A DNA stretch of 11,538 nucleotides from JAFAHZ01 sp035656415 (lineage in GTDB: Bacteria; Vulcanimicrobiota; Vulcanimicrobiia; Vulcanimicrobiales; Vulcanimicrobiaceae), in the NCBI GenBank assembly GCA_035656415.1, contig DASRSM010000178.1, positions 1-11,538 of the forward strand, written 5' to 3'. The notes below the pieces were generated by a model. It did not search any database and was not told where the DNA came from. It saw nothing but the letters and a program-made list of their open reading frames with translations. This document shows positions 1-6,600 of the stretch, piece by piece; position 1 is the stretch's first letter, and every line of letters begins with the position of its first letter. The position numbers were made by a program, and so were the translations under genes.

Positions 1-474
1 CACGGCTTCGACTGGCAGTTCGGTTTGTGGAAGATCCACATGCGCCGATTGATGCACGCGCTGACGAGCCAAGCGGCGTGGACCGACCTCGACGGAACGG
101 TGAACGTCATGAAACTGTGGAACGGCCGCGCCAACGTCGCCGAAATCGACGTCGCCGGAAAAACGGGTTCGCTCGAGATCGCCGCGCTGCGCCTCTATTT
201 ACCGAAATCGCACCAGTGGACGCTTGCATTTGCCAACAGCGGCGAAGGGCAGCTCAGCGCGCCGATGTACGGAACGTTCAGCGGCGGTCACGGCGCGTTC
301 TACGATCAGGAGATCATCAACGGCGTGACCGTGTGGGACCGGTTTGAGTTTTTCGATGCAGGGCCGAATGGTGCGACCGACAAGGAAGCCGTGTCCCAAA
401 ACGGCGGCAAAACGTGGGTGCAGACGTTCTACAACGTGCACACGCGGGAGGTGGCTTCAAAGCCGGGCGCATAA
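1..474 (+). CDS. DUF1579-like conserved protein, 5' end cut by window edge
   Basis: The reading frame is open from base 1 and ends at TAA 472-474, giving 157 visible residues. It begins HGFDWQFGLWKIHMRRL. This resembles the start of the mature domain in a family of exported DUF1579-like or calycin-like bacterial proteins, so probably only a signal peptide and a few residues lie outside the window. Family-like blocks follow in order: a tryptophan-rich opening (residues 5-10), GRANVAE in the first third, LRLYLP then W-LAFANS near the middle, FYDQE, and a C-terminal GGKTWVQTF. These suggest a beta-rich, barrel-like fold that may bind a small hydrophobic ligand. No catalytic residues are recognisable and the function is unknown. 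The last dozen residues (after NVHTRE) look unlike the family and overlap a cupin fragment in another frame, so the natural C-terminus may have been altered. The ATG at 40 or TTG at 25 inside the domain are not believable starts. Confidence 0.75.
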   Translation, partial: HGFDWQFGLWKIHMRRLMHALTSQAAWTDLDGTVNVMKLWNGRANVAEIDVAGKTGSLEIAALRLYLPKSHQWTLAFANSGEGQLSAPMYGTFSGGHGAFYDQEIINGVTVWDRFEFFDAGPNGATDKEAVSQNGGKTWVQTFYNVHTREVASKPGA

Positions 475-542
475 GAACGCAGAGCGGCGTCGAGGAGCTG
501 CGGGCCGGCGACGCGTTCATCTTCGCACCAAGCGAGGCGCAT
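435..542 (+). pseudogene. Probable cupin-domain fragment (C-terminal half of the barrel only)
   Basis: In frame 3, overlapping the end of the preceding gene and running to TGA 540-542, the translation contains GRIRTQSGVEELRAGDAFI (about 468-524), followed by FAPSEAH and LGLF. This is the pattern of the second conserved cupin motif: Gly-Asp, several hydrophobic residues, Pro, two residues, Ala-His. It is preceded by the usual short beta-strand and turn. There is no first cupin motif (the His-x-His-containing block), no start codon with a ribosome binding site, and no room for a full barrel of about 100 residues. It is therefore best read as a decayed remnant. The assignment rests on one motif of about 30 residues, so a chance match is possible. 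Confidence 0.4.
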
Positions 543-625
543 CTGGGATTATTTTGACGGCGAAGAGTAGGATCTCAGCGCGTGGATCAAGGAACCCCTC
601 GCACCATCCCTAAACAAGCACAAGG

Positions 626-1087
626 TTGGGAAAAGCGATCGACATCGCCCCGAAGCTTGGCTCTCGAGCCCTGACGTCGTTTGTCGTCTGGGCTACGTCG
701 TTACTCTGGACCTTTTGTTATTCGGCAGGCGCGGGATTCGGCGCGTTCACGTACACATGCGGGGGAACGAGCAATCCGTACGGATACGTTGCTGAGTGCG
801 TGCTGGTGTACCATCCGCTATTTCTCCCGGCGGTTTCCCCGTGGCAGTTTGTCATCAATCTGGCGACGCTATGGTTTCCCGGTCTCTACGATAGCGGTTT
901 GGTGGTTGGTTTTTTCATTACGATCGCGCTGCTCGCGATCGCAAGCCGGATGAAAGCCACAACGGTCGAACGCGTCTTTTCTTCGTCAACGGCCATCGCC
1001 GGCGGTGCCGCACTAGCTACGATCGGATATCTGTACGAGGTGCATCAAACGTTCGCCATGGGGCACCCTCACGTCCCGAGTCTTTAG
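626..1087 (+). CDS. Small multi-pass membrane protein, function unknown
   Basis: This is a 153-residue protein starting at TTG 626; the frame is closed by TAA 611-613, and there is no good ATG downstream before conserved-looking hydrophobic sequence. AAGG lies immediately before the TTG, which is too close for an ideal Shine-Dalgarno, so the start is uncertain. Hydrophobic segments lie at about residues 16-38, 90-106 and 120-139, with a further aromatic and proline-rich stretch at about 63-88 that may be membrane-associated or re-entrant. Two Cys (45 and 58) fall in the loop after the first helix, which could be outside the membrane and disulfide-bonded. The tail has scattered His (HQTFAMGHPH). 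I recognise no family. It sits between the DUF1579-like gene and a lipoprotein gene with gaps that could carry promoters, and no operon partner is clear. Confidence 0.6.
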   Translation: MGKAIDIAPKLGSRALTSFVVWATSLLWTFCYSAGAGFGAFTYTCGGTSNPYGYVAECVLVYHPLFLPAVSPWQFVINLATLWFPGLYDSGLVVGFFITIALLAIASRMKATTVERVFSSSTAIAGGAALATIGYLYEVHQTFAMGHPHVPSL

Positions 1088-1138
1088 CTGTCGCCGGCAC
1101 TTTCGGATCAGCCGAGGAACTCACGGTCGTTCGCAGTG

Positions 1139-1145
1139 AAAGGAG
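1139..1145 (+). promoter_or_regulatory. Shine-Dalgarno that fixes the lipoprotein start
   Basis: AAAGGAG lies 5 bases before ATG 1151. An upstream in-frame GTG at 1136 overlaps this site and is therefore not the start. Confidence 0.75.
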
Positions 1146-1150
1146 CGTCA

Positions 1151-1591
1151 ATGCGCACGTCTTTCGGTAGTATCTGTCGTTTGCTATTGGTCGCCGCCGC
1201 TTGCGCGCTCGTTGCATGTTCCGGGAACGGGGCGACGCCCGGGCAATCCGCGATGGGTTTCACACCGGCGGTGTCTCCGAAGGCAATCACGGTCACCGTA
1301 CACACCGTCGTCGGAAGCAAGAACCTCGCAAATATCCTGGTTAAGCTCTGGCGGTGCAAAACCAACGAGTGGGCATTCTGTGCCGGGGGCTCCGCGCCCA
1401 GAGTCTTACTCGCAAAGGGAAAGTCCAATAACCGCGGCATCGTAAAGCTCACCGCGAACTTCACGGCGTCGCAACTCCTCTGCGCCGAAGCATCGTGGAA
1501 AACTTCAAACGCCTCGTCCGACGTCGCGAGCTGTACGAAGCCCTTCCCGACCACCGTCACGATCGATTTCGATCGCCCGGCGATAAAGTGA
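1151..1591 (+). CDS. Putative lipoprotein with a beta-sandwich-like domain
   Basis: This is a 146-residue protein. The N-terminus has the lipoprotein layout: basic residues (Arg2, Arg10), a hydrophobic core LLLVAAACAL, and lipobox LVAC with the acceptor Cys at residue 23, followed by Ser-Gly. After a short Ser/Pro/Gly-rich linker (24-44), residues 46-141 look like a single all-beta module. The strand VTVHTVV, then a turn, ILVKLW, a GKSNNRGIVKL turn and strand, and a final TTVTIDF resemble transthyretin/CnaB-type domains; this is inference from pattern only. Four further Cys (69, 77, 111, 128) could form two disulfides in the periplasm or outside the cell. The stop TGA 1589-1591 is 6 bases before the next ATG, so the gene is probably co-transcribed with the HAD phosphatase, although a lipoprotein and a cytoplasmic phosphatase are an odd pair. 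No enzymatic motif is seen. Confidence 0.75.
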   Translation: MRTSFGSICRLLLVAAACALVACSGNGATPGQSAMGFTPAVSPKAITVTVHTVVGSKNLANILVKLWRCKTNEWAFCAGGSAPRVLLAKGKSNNRGIVKLTANFTASQLLCAEASWKTSNASSDVASCTKPFPTTVTIDFDRPAIK

Positions 1592-1597
1592 CATAGC

Positions 1598-2341
1598 ATG
1601 AAGAGCCTGATCGTATTCGACTTGGACGGAACCTTGGCCAAGAGCAAAGCTCCCCTCGACGACGAGATGGGAAAACTGCTCGAGCGGCTGCTCGGTGTCG
1701 TTAAGGTTGCGATTATCTCAGGTGGAGATTTCCCGCAGTTCCAAACGCAAGTGATCGACCACCTTCCGGTCGGCAGCGATCTGAGCAAGTTGTCGATCTT
1801 GCCCACGTCGGGAACGAAGTTCTTTCAGTATCAAAACGGTTGGCAGAAATTGTATTCGGACGACTTGAGTGACGGCGACAAGATGAAAATAGAGAATGCG
1901 CTCGAAGGCGCGGTTGCGCAATCCGGCTTCCAGCCGGCCCAACAGTGGGGAGAACGCGTCGAGGACCGCGGAACGCAGATCACCTACTCGGCACTCGGTC
2001 AGCAAGCACCGCTCGAGGAAAAATCCAAGTGGGATCCCGACTTCGCTAAACGCAAGCAGATCCAAGCCATCCTCGGCAAGACGTTGCCCGAGTTTTCCGT
2101 TCGGCTCGGCGGCACGACGTCGATCGACGTTACGCGCCCAGGCGTCGATAAAGCGTACGGCATTCATAAGTTGCGCGACGTTCTCGGCGTGCCGATCGTT
2201 CAAATGCTGTTTGTCGGCGACGCGATCTTTCCGGGAGGCAACGATTATCCCGCGTTCGAGGCCGGCACGGAAAGCATCGAGGTACGCGATCCCGATGAGA
2301 CCAAGCGCGTAATCGAAGCAATCGTCGCGTGCTTGAGTTAG
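1598..2341 (+). CDS. HAD-IIB family phosphatase, phosphomannomutase-like
   Basis: This is a 247-residue cytoplasmic protein with all four haloacid dehalogenase motifs. Motif I is FDLDGTLA (nucleophile Asp8, acid/base Asp10). Motif II is the Ser of IISGG (Ser41). Motif III is Lys185 in RPGVDKAYGI. Motif IV is FVGDAIFPGGNDYPAF (Asp208, with Asn215-Asp216). The region between about 85 and 180 is the C2-type cap of the IIB subclass. The GGNDYPAF box and the GGTTSIDVTRPG-K block closely recall the eukaryotic-type phosphomannomutase branch. The enzyme therefore probably acts on a sugar phosphate, either as a phosphatase or as a mutase; the sequence does not settle which. All metal-binding and catalytic residues are present, so it should be active. 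It begins 6 bases after the lipoprotein stop, without a clear ribosome binding site of its own, which suggests translational linkage. Confidence 0.88.
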   Translation: MKSLIVFDLDGTLAKSKAPLDDEMGKLLERLLGVVKVAIISGGDFPQFQTQVIDHLPVGSDLSKLSILPTSGTKFFQYQNGWQKLYSDDLSDGDKMKIENALEGAVAQSGFQPAQQWGERVEDRGTQITYSALGQQAPLEEKSKWDPDFAKRKQIQAILGKTLPEFSVRLGGTTSIDVTRPGVDKAYGIHKLRDVLGVPIVQMLFVGDAIFPGGNDYPAFEAGTESIEVRDPDETKRVIEAIVACLS

Positions 2342-2360
2342 AATCTAGCCGCCGCACCCT

Positions 2361-2447
2361 AAATAGGCAGGCTCCTGCTCGCTGTTAAGCGGGCGAGGAT
2401 TCTGGCAGCTAACGCCTTACTTAATTAGCCTGAAGGAGGGTCCATCC
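2361..2447 (+). promoter_or_regulatory. Structured 5' leader with alternative pairing to the Shine-Dalgarno
   Basis: Between the HAD gene and the next ATG is a leader that can fold. CAGGCT (2368-2373) is a perfect reverse complement of AGCCTG (2427-2432) and would close a junction. Inside it, GCTCGC (2377-2382) pairs with GCGGGC (2389-2394, one G-U) around a six-base loop, and GGC 2404-2406 can pair with GCC 2414-2416. The Shine-Dalgarno AAGGAGGG (2433-2440) starts right after the closing stem. CTCCT (2372-2376), which shares two bases with the closing stem, can instead pair with AGGAG (2434-2438) and hide the Shine-Dalgarno. The two folds exclude each other. I do not recognise a known riboswitch consensus, and there is no U-tract to make it a terminator. 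Structure by eye only; no folding energy was computed. Confidence 0.35.
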
Positions 2448-2996
2448 ATGCGATTTACCTTCTTAGCGACCATCGTCGCTTTTCTGGCCGCGAGCGTTCC
2501 GATGGGGACTCAGGCCCAAATGACAGGCACGAATGCTGACGCCGCCTACATTGCAAAGGTAACGCAGGCTGCGCCGCCGGCCATTGTGAAAGGCGCGACT
2601 ATCGTCGAAATGCGGAAAGACGGAACCATGCGTACGGTTCAATCCGGAAATAACGGATTTACCTGCATGTTTGTCCCCCCGGGCGATCCAATGTGTGCTG
2701 ACACGAATGCGATGCAGTGGTTGCACGCCTACGTCACGCACACGGCTCCCCCGGCCAGCGTTGGATTCGTGTACATGTTGGCGGGTGACACCGGGGCCAG
2801 TAACACCGATCCCTACGCTACCGGCCAAACGGCGAACAACCACTGGATAAAAACCGGATCTCACGTGATGATCGTCGGGCCGTCTGCAAAAACCATGGCA
2901 TATCCGACGACTGCAGACGCCGATCCCACCAAGCCATATGTTATGTGGGCGGACACCCCGTACGCACACGCCATGATCCCGATTAGCGGACCGTAG
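2448..2996 (+). CDS. Secreted conserved protein of unknown function
   Basis: This is a 182-residue protein behind a strong Shine-Dalgarno (AAGGAGGG, 7 bases before ATG 2448). Residues 1-23 form a signal peptide ending TQA, with likely cleavage before Gln24, so the mature protein is periplasmic or extracellular. The mature part has blocks I associate with an uncharacterised secreted bacterial family: KGATIVEMRKDGTMRTV (about 48-64), GFTCM with a nearby DPMCADTNAMQW (Cys73 and Cys83, a plausible disulfide), VGFVYMLAGDTGASNTDPYA (about 105-124), HVMIVGP, and PYVMWADTPYAHAMIPI near the end. Many Met, His and acidic residues are present but no defined active site is visible. It is probably a free-standing unit under the leader upstream; the VOC gene 12 bases downstream could be read through. 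Confidence 0.8.
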   Translation: MRFTFLATIVAFLAASVPMGTQAQMTGTNADAAYIAKVTQAAPPAIVKGATIVEMRKDGTMRTVQSGNNGFTCMFVPPGDPMCADTNAMQWLHAYVTHTAPPASVGFVYMLAGDTGASNTDPYATGQTANNHWIKTGSHVMIVGPSAKTMAYPTTADADPTKPYVMWADTPYAHAMIPISGP

Positions 2997-3008
2997 CCCG
3001 CGCATCGC

Positions 3009-3389
3009 ATGACCTTCGATCATATCGACGTGCGCGTCGGCAATCTACCGGCTGCGCGCCGGTTTTACGACGCGCTTTGCAACGCGATCGGCCTAACGAA
3101 GGCCGCGGTTAGCGGCGATTGGGTGCTCTACGGATGTGAGGATTCAACGGGCCCGTTTATCGGCGTCACGAGCGACTCCGAGTTTTTACCGAACCGCTGC
3201 CGCATAGCCATACGCGCAAAGACGCGCGACGACGTCGACCGGATCGCAAAGGCTCTGGCTGAGGTGGGTGCCGGCGAATATGAAGCGCCTCGCCTCTGCC
3301 CGGAATATGCCTCCGACTATTATGCCTCATTCTTTTGCGACCCCGACGGGAATCGTTGGGAAGTCTGCCATCGGTCGACGGTAATGTAA
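3009..3389 (+). CDS. VOC (glyoxalase/dioxygenase superfamily) protein
   Basis: This is a 126-residue protein, the usual size for a single-chain VOC protein with two beta-alpha-beta-beta-beta modules. Module one opens with FDHIDVRVGNLPAARRFYDAL (His5 is the first metal-ligand position). Module two contains CRIAIRAKTRDDVDRIAKAL (about 64-83) and closes with YYASFFCDPDGNRWEVCHR (Glu118 is the last ligand position). In metal-dependent members the strand that starts module two usually carries a His (HIAF-like); here it reads CRIAI, so one metal ligand appears absent. Either another residue such as a Cys substitutes, or this is a non-enzymatic binding member. The substrate cannot be predicted. It starts 12 bases after the previous stop without a clear Shine-Dalgarno, consistent with read-through from the upstream gene. 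Confidence 0.85.
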   Translation: MTFDHIDVRVGNLPAARRFYDALCNAIGLTKAAVSGDWVLYGCEDSTGPFIGVTSDSEFLPNRCRIAIRAKTRDDVDRIAKALAEVGAGEYEAPRLCPEYASDYYASFFCDPDGNRWEVCHRSTVM

Positions 3390-3440
3390 GCCTCCTGATC
3401 GCAAGCGTCACGAACCCGGTCCTCGGAGCGTTCGACCCAC

Positions 3441-4112
3441 GTGAGGCGTTATCGGGAAACGGCCGTTTTTGCTCTTGCCGGTTTGCTCGGGAGTTTGCCC
3501 TGCGCAGCTATGGGAGGCGTGCAACCGAGCCCCGACGCCCGCATGTCGGTGCTGTGTCAAACGTTACGCAATTCCGCACAGCCCGCGCTGACCAAACTGA
3601 TGAACGACGACAGCCTACTGGAAAACGCGAATCGAGCCTTCGCGACATCCGACGCCCTCGTCGTGCGTAACGTTATTGGCGATCTGACCGCAAACCTTAA
3701 CACGATAGCGAAGCTGCTAGGTAAGGGCTTTGCGCCCGACGCGAACTCAACGGTGAACGAGCAAGAGCAGCTCATGAAAGGGCGCCTCGAGGCAGTTGCG
3801 TCTGCGCAGAATGATGCGCTCAACCTCATCGAAGGATACGTGCAAACCCAAGACATGGGCCGAGCCCGCGACTCGTTCCCCGGCGGACGCGGCGCAAACG
3901 CGGTCGAGGTACTCCCGTACGACAGCGCCCATGGAACTGGTGCGGAGGTTCAAACTCCAAACGACCCGACAGCGCCTGCCACCGGTGCAAACCGGGGGCG
4001 AGTGGAGGGTCCGGCCGCTATTCTTCAGTCAACGCAGACGCAGATCGGCCAGCTCGAAGATAGCGCCGGCATTGCAATCATGGCCGTCGTACAGGTTTGC
4101 AACTCCCACTAG
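3441..4112 (+). CDS. Secreted helical protein, function unknown
   Basis: This is a 223-residue protein starting at GTG 3441. The N-terminus has Arg-rich residues, a hydrophobic core (VFALAGLLGSLP) and a small-residue region around 21-26, which is a plausible Sec signal peptide. The Cys at 21 is preceded by Leu-Pro, a poor lipobox, so I do not call it a lipoprotein. The mature part is predicted by eye to be mainly helical (about 35-150), interrupted by a Gly/Pro/Thr-rich linker (about 150-200), then another helix (about 195-220). One Cys near each end of the mature chain (39 and 220) could form a disulfide tying the ends together. I recognise no family. Translation is convincing because no competing frame shows homology. 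There is no strong Shine-Dalgarno before the GTG, and the exact start is uncertain. Confidence 0.65.
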   Translation: MRRYRETAVFALAGLLGSLPCAAMGGVQPSPDARMSVLCQTLRNSAQPALTKLMNDDSLLENANRAFATSDALVVRNVIGDLTANLNTIAKLLGKGFAPDANSTVNEQEQLMKGRLEAVASAQNDALNLIEGYVQTQDMGRARDSFPGGRGANAVEVLPYDSAHGTGAEVQTPNDPTAPATGANRGRVEGPAAILQSTQTQIGQLEDSAGIAIMAVVQVCNSH

Positions 4113-4136
4113 TCAGCCGTTCCGGTTTCGTCGGTA

Positions 4137-4394
4137 GTGTCGATGGACCGGCGCGACTTCGTCATCAATATCACGGCTCTCACGCGGGTCGCGAAGCTCC
4201 TCCAGCTCCCGATCGTACTTTCGACTGTCAAGGTGAAAGCGAAAGGCAGCGAGCCTACCATTCACCAGCTTCGCGAATTGTTGCCCGACGTGCCCGAAAT
4301 CGCAGGACGGCTCCTTTCCCAGCAGGGTAAGAGGAAATCGTGCCCTCGCCGCTGCCGGGGCTCGCAACGACGCAATCGCCGCAGCCGGCTTTGA
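4137..4394 (+). pseudogene. Isochorismatase-family hydrolase fragment
   Basis: Residues MDRRDFVINITALTRVAKLL (from 4143) followed by LPIVLSTVKVKAKGSEPTIHQLRELLPDVPEI match the part of isochorismatase-like cysteine hydrolases between the first strand and the substrate loop (helix, then strand ending LSTV, then the PTI-L-LPDVPEI segment). The N-terminal strand with the catalytic Asp and the whole C-terminal half with the catalytic Cys are missing. After PEI the family usually continues Asp-Arg-Thr. The DNA reads ATCGCAGGACG, which gives I-D-R-T only if one A is restored at about 4284, so a base deletion sits there. Homology then ends at once, and the remaining residues (Arg/Lys-rich, to TGA 4392-4394) look like noise. 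No ribosome binding site precedes GTG 4137 or ATG 4143. It is almost certainly not functional. Confidence 0.6.
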
Positions 4395-4397
4395 GCT

Positions 4398-4403
4398 AAG
4401 GAG
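4398..4403 (+). promoter_or_regulatory. Shine-Dalgarno of the alpha/beta hydrolase gene
   Basis: AAGGAG lies 6 bases before ATG 4410 and fixes that start; it follows directly on the end of the isochorismatase fragment. Confidence 0.7.
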
Positions 4404-4409
4404 TACCGT

Positions 4410-5195
4410 ATGGATCGAGGTACGTTTTCGATGAGCCTTGCTGCCGGAGTCGCCGGCTCGTTGCTCGGCGTTTCCAACCAGGCTCAAGCCGCCGCGAGCG
4501 CTCGCCATATCGTGCTTCTTCATGGCCTTTTCGCCGACGGATCGTGCTGGTCTGAGGTGATCGGCCGCTTGCAGCCACTGGGCCTTCGTGTTACGGCGGT
4601 GCAAAATCCGTTGCGTTCGTTCGAGGACGATGTGGCGACGGCACGGCGGGCACTGAAGGCACAAGACGGACCAACCGTGCTTGTGGCTCATTCTTACTCC
4701 GGGATGATCGCGTGCGAAGCCGGAACTGACCCGAAGGTTTCAGCACTCGTGTTCGTGGCCGCACGCGCTCCGGACGCAGGTGAAGACTATAGCGCGCTCG
4801 CTGCTAAGTATCCGAGCCCTCCGGCAAGTGCCGGCATCGTCACATCGGACGGCTTTGCACAGCTAACCGAACGCGCGTTCCTAGCCGATTTCGCCAACGG
4901 GGTCGAGCCGGCGAAAGCGCGCGAGCTGTACGCGGTTCAACAGCCATACGCCGCAACACTCACAAAGACTGCGAAGACCACGGTGGCAGCCTGGCGTTCG
5001 AAACCATCGTGGTACGCTGTCTCGAAGCAAGATCGGACGATCAATCCGGACTTGGAGCGCTTTATGGCGGCGCGCATGAAGGCGACAACGATCGAGCTTG
5101 ATGCTGGTCACCTGTCTCTGGTAAGCCATGCGCCGGCGGTCACGACGCTCATTCTGCAAGCAGCCGGCATAAGCAAAGTGCCAATGAGCAGCTAG
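4410..5195 (+). CDS. Exported alpha/beta hydrolase (esterase-like)
   Basis: This is a 261-residue protein. Residues 1-28 form a signal peptide (hydrophobic core SMSLAAGVAGSLLGV, then AQAAA, likely cleavage near 27-28), so it should act outside the cytoplasm. The mature domain has the alpha/beta hydrolase order: strand IVLLHG with the oxyanion loop HGLFADGSCW (38-47), the nucleophile elbow AHSYSG with Ser95, the acid Asp208 in SKQDRTINP, and the catalytic His234 in DAGHLSLVSHAP. The motifs are those of the compact family that includes plant methyl-salicylate esterase and hydroxynitrile lyase relatives, and many bacterial esterases annotated only as alpha/beta fold hydrolases. All three triad residues are present, so it should be active on an ester or similar bond; the substrate is unknown. 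It ends in a four-base stop-stop overlap with the converging transporter gene. Confidence 0.9.
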   Translation: MDRGTFSMSLAAGVAGSLLGVSNQAQAAASARHIVLLHGLFADGSCWSEVIGRLQPLGLRVTAVQNPLRSFEDDVATARRALKAQDGPTVLVAHSYSGMIACEAGTDPKVSALVFVAARAPDAGEDYSALAAKYPSPPASAGIVTSDGFAQLTERAFLADFANGVEPAKARELYAVQQPYAATLTKTAKTTVAAWRSKPSWYAVSKQDRTINPDLERFMAARMKATTIELDAGHLSLVSHAPAVTTLILQAAGISKVPMSS

Positions 5196-6100
5196 CCGCC
5201 GAGTAGCGCCAACCCGATCGCGAGCGTAACCGCGCTGAATAGCGAGCTGGCGATGAGGGTCGACCCGGCTAGATGCGTTTCGACGCCGTAGCGTAGTCCG
5301 AAGAGCACGCCGAAGAAGCCGGCCGGCAGGGCGGCCAAGAGAATCGTCGCGTGGGCCTCCTGCGGCCCAGCGGGCAACAACGCAATCAGCCCCGCCGCGA
5401 GCAACGGCTGCCCAACGTTCTTCAGGAGCGTACCGCTGACGATGTTGGCGTTGAGAGATACGGGTTGTGCCGAGAGAATCAAGCCGGTTACGAACGCCGC
5501 GACGCCGCCGGCACCTTGTCCGATCAGCGTCAACGATTCGGCAATAAAGTCCGGCAACGGAACAGCCAGCAACGCAAAGCCAATGCCTAAGATCGGCGCG
5601 AGCACTATTGGCTTGAGCAGAGAACGCCCAACGGCCCGCAGTGGAGGACCTCCGTCCAAAATAGCCAGTGTCAGCGGCGATGTAAGGACGGAGCCGACGA
5701 CGAGCGCGAGTGCGACGTAGACAGCATGCGTGTGATGAAACACGGCAGCAATAAGCGGCAATCCGGTCGCGGCGTAGTTGGGCTGGGCGATCGTTATTGC
5801 CTGAACCGACGCAGCGCGGGAATCAAGCCCAAACAACCGGCGCTGCATCCAAAACGAAATTGCATAGAACGCGAGCATCACGATGCCGAGCACCAGCAAC
5901 ATCGGCCACAGCTGCGTGATCAGGATGCGCGGCGTCGTTGCGGTCGTGACGAAGAGGAAGGCCGGCAGCGCGAAATCAACCACGAGTGCGTTGAGCTCGG
6001 TGACATTCTTGTTGTCGATGTCCCGAACCCAGCCGGCGAGATACCCGAGTCCCATCACGGCGAAGATCGGAACCAGCGAATCGAGGAGAACGGTTCCCAT
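5192..6100 (-). CDS. AEC-family transporter (auxin efflux carrier type permease)
   Basis: This is a 302-residue inner-membrane protein from ATG 6100; a TTG codon just before it at 6103 is a less likely start. About ten hydrophobic helices in two similar halves are seen, as in the AEC family, which is typically a little over 300 residues. Family-like segments are IFAVMGLGYLAGW (helix 1), ALVVDFALPAFLF (helix 2), AQPNYAATGLPLIAAVF (the Asn-containing mid-helix block), and NVGQPLLAAGLIAL in the second half. Bacterial members move small organic acids such as malate or malonate and are not auxin carriers as such; the substrate here is not predictable. It lies 35 bases downstream of the ester cyclase gene on the same strand and is probably the last gene of that unit. 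No good Shine-Dalgarno is seen upstream of the start. Confidence 0.88.
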   Translation of the reverse strand: MGTVLLDSLVPIFAVMGLGYLAGWVRDIDNKNVTELNALVVDFALPAFLFVTTATTPRILITQLWPMLLVLGIVMLAFYAISFWMQRRLFGLDSRAASVQAITIAQPNYAATGLPLIAAVFHHTHAVYVALALVVGSVLTSPLTLAILDGGPPLRAVGRSLLKPIVLAPILGIGFALLAVPLPDFIAESLTLIGQGAGGVAAFVTGLILSAQPVSLNANIVSGTLLKNVGQPLLAAGLIALLPAGPQEAHATILLAALPAGFFGVLFGLRYGVETHLAGSTLIASSLFSAVTLAIGLALLGG

Positions 6101-6135
6101 CAAACTAGTATAACGCCGTGAGCACCAAGCCTATT

Positions 6136-6570
6136 TCATTGAACGCCGAGCTGTTTCATATACGTCGCGTTGTCCCAGAAGAGGTATTCTTCGGTCATCA
6201 CGCCGTCATCGTTCCAGCGTCCAACCGTGCACATTGGAAGTTTAAAAGACTTGCCGGTCGGCGGGATCGTCTTGCCGTTGCCGGCGGGCATTGGTTTGGT
6301 AAACGTACCTTCCATCACGCCGATAACGCACGTCCACTCGCCCGAGCCAAACTTTACCGGATGCTGTTTGATACGGGTGTCGGGCGCGTAGACGAACATC
6401 GCTTTCAAGTCGTCGATGTGCTGTTTGATCCCAGTCACCGAATGCCCGTCGGGCCAATGGACTATGATGTCTTCCGCATGGCTCTTCGAAAGCTCCCTCC
6501 ACGCCTGATCCGAGAAAACGTGAAAATCGAGGTCGTCGAACGTGCGAATGTGCTCCGTGACTGTGTCCAT
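6136..6570 (-). CDS. SnoaL-like ester cyclase family protein
   Basis: This is a 144-residue protein starting at ATG 6570. The Shine-Dalgarno-like GGGGAGAG (minus strand, 6585-6578) is 7 bases upstream. The chain has the size and cone-like alpha-plus-beta order of the SnoaL/NTF2 superfamily. An N-terminal helix pair is followed by HAEDIIVHWPDGHSVTGIKQHIDDLKAMF (about 31-59), then strands around EWTCVIGVMEGTF (78-90) and KSFKLPMCTVGRWNDDGVMTEEYLFWDNATYMKQLG (107-142). The closing DNATYMKQLG block is typical of the ester cyclase annotation group. True SnoaL enzymes close polyketide rings, but most environmental members have unknown substrates, so no pathway is claimed. It sits between the DUF6582-like gene (30-base gap) and the AEC transporter (35-base gap), which suggests one transcript. 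Confidence 0.85.
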   Translation of the reverse strand: MDTVTEHIRTFDDLDFHVFSDQAWRELSKSHAEDIIVHWPDGHSVTGIKQHIDDLKAMFVYAPDTRIKQHPVKFGSGEWTCVIGVMEGTFTKPMPAGNGKTIPPTGKSFKLPMCTVGRWNDDGVMTEEYLFWDNATYMKQLGVQ

Positions 6571-6600
6571 AGTTACACTCTCCCCTTTGCGCGCGGCTTC

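Noticed and set aside
1108..1806. Long minus-strand ORF of 232 codons opposite the lipoprotein and HAD genes
   Set aside because: It lies opposite two genes with clear motifs, has no ribosome binding site, and its translation is a low-complexity shadow typical of GC-rich DNA.
2377..2400. Rho-independent terminator after the HAD gene
   Set aside because: The hairpin is not followed by a run of T, and it fits better as part of the downstream leader.
2361..2447. tmRNA-like or known riboswitch sequence in the leader
   Set aside because: GCTAACGCC followed by TTAATTAG superficially recalled a tmRNA tag region, but there is no tRNA-like end, and I could not match fluoride, cobalamin, preQ1, glycine or c-di-GMP consensus elements.
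2463..3023. Minus-strand ORF of 186 codons opposite the secreted protein gene
   Set aside because: Arg/His/Gly-rich antisense shadow with no domain; the plus strand has a signal peptide and a strong ribosome binding site.
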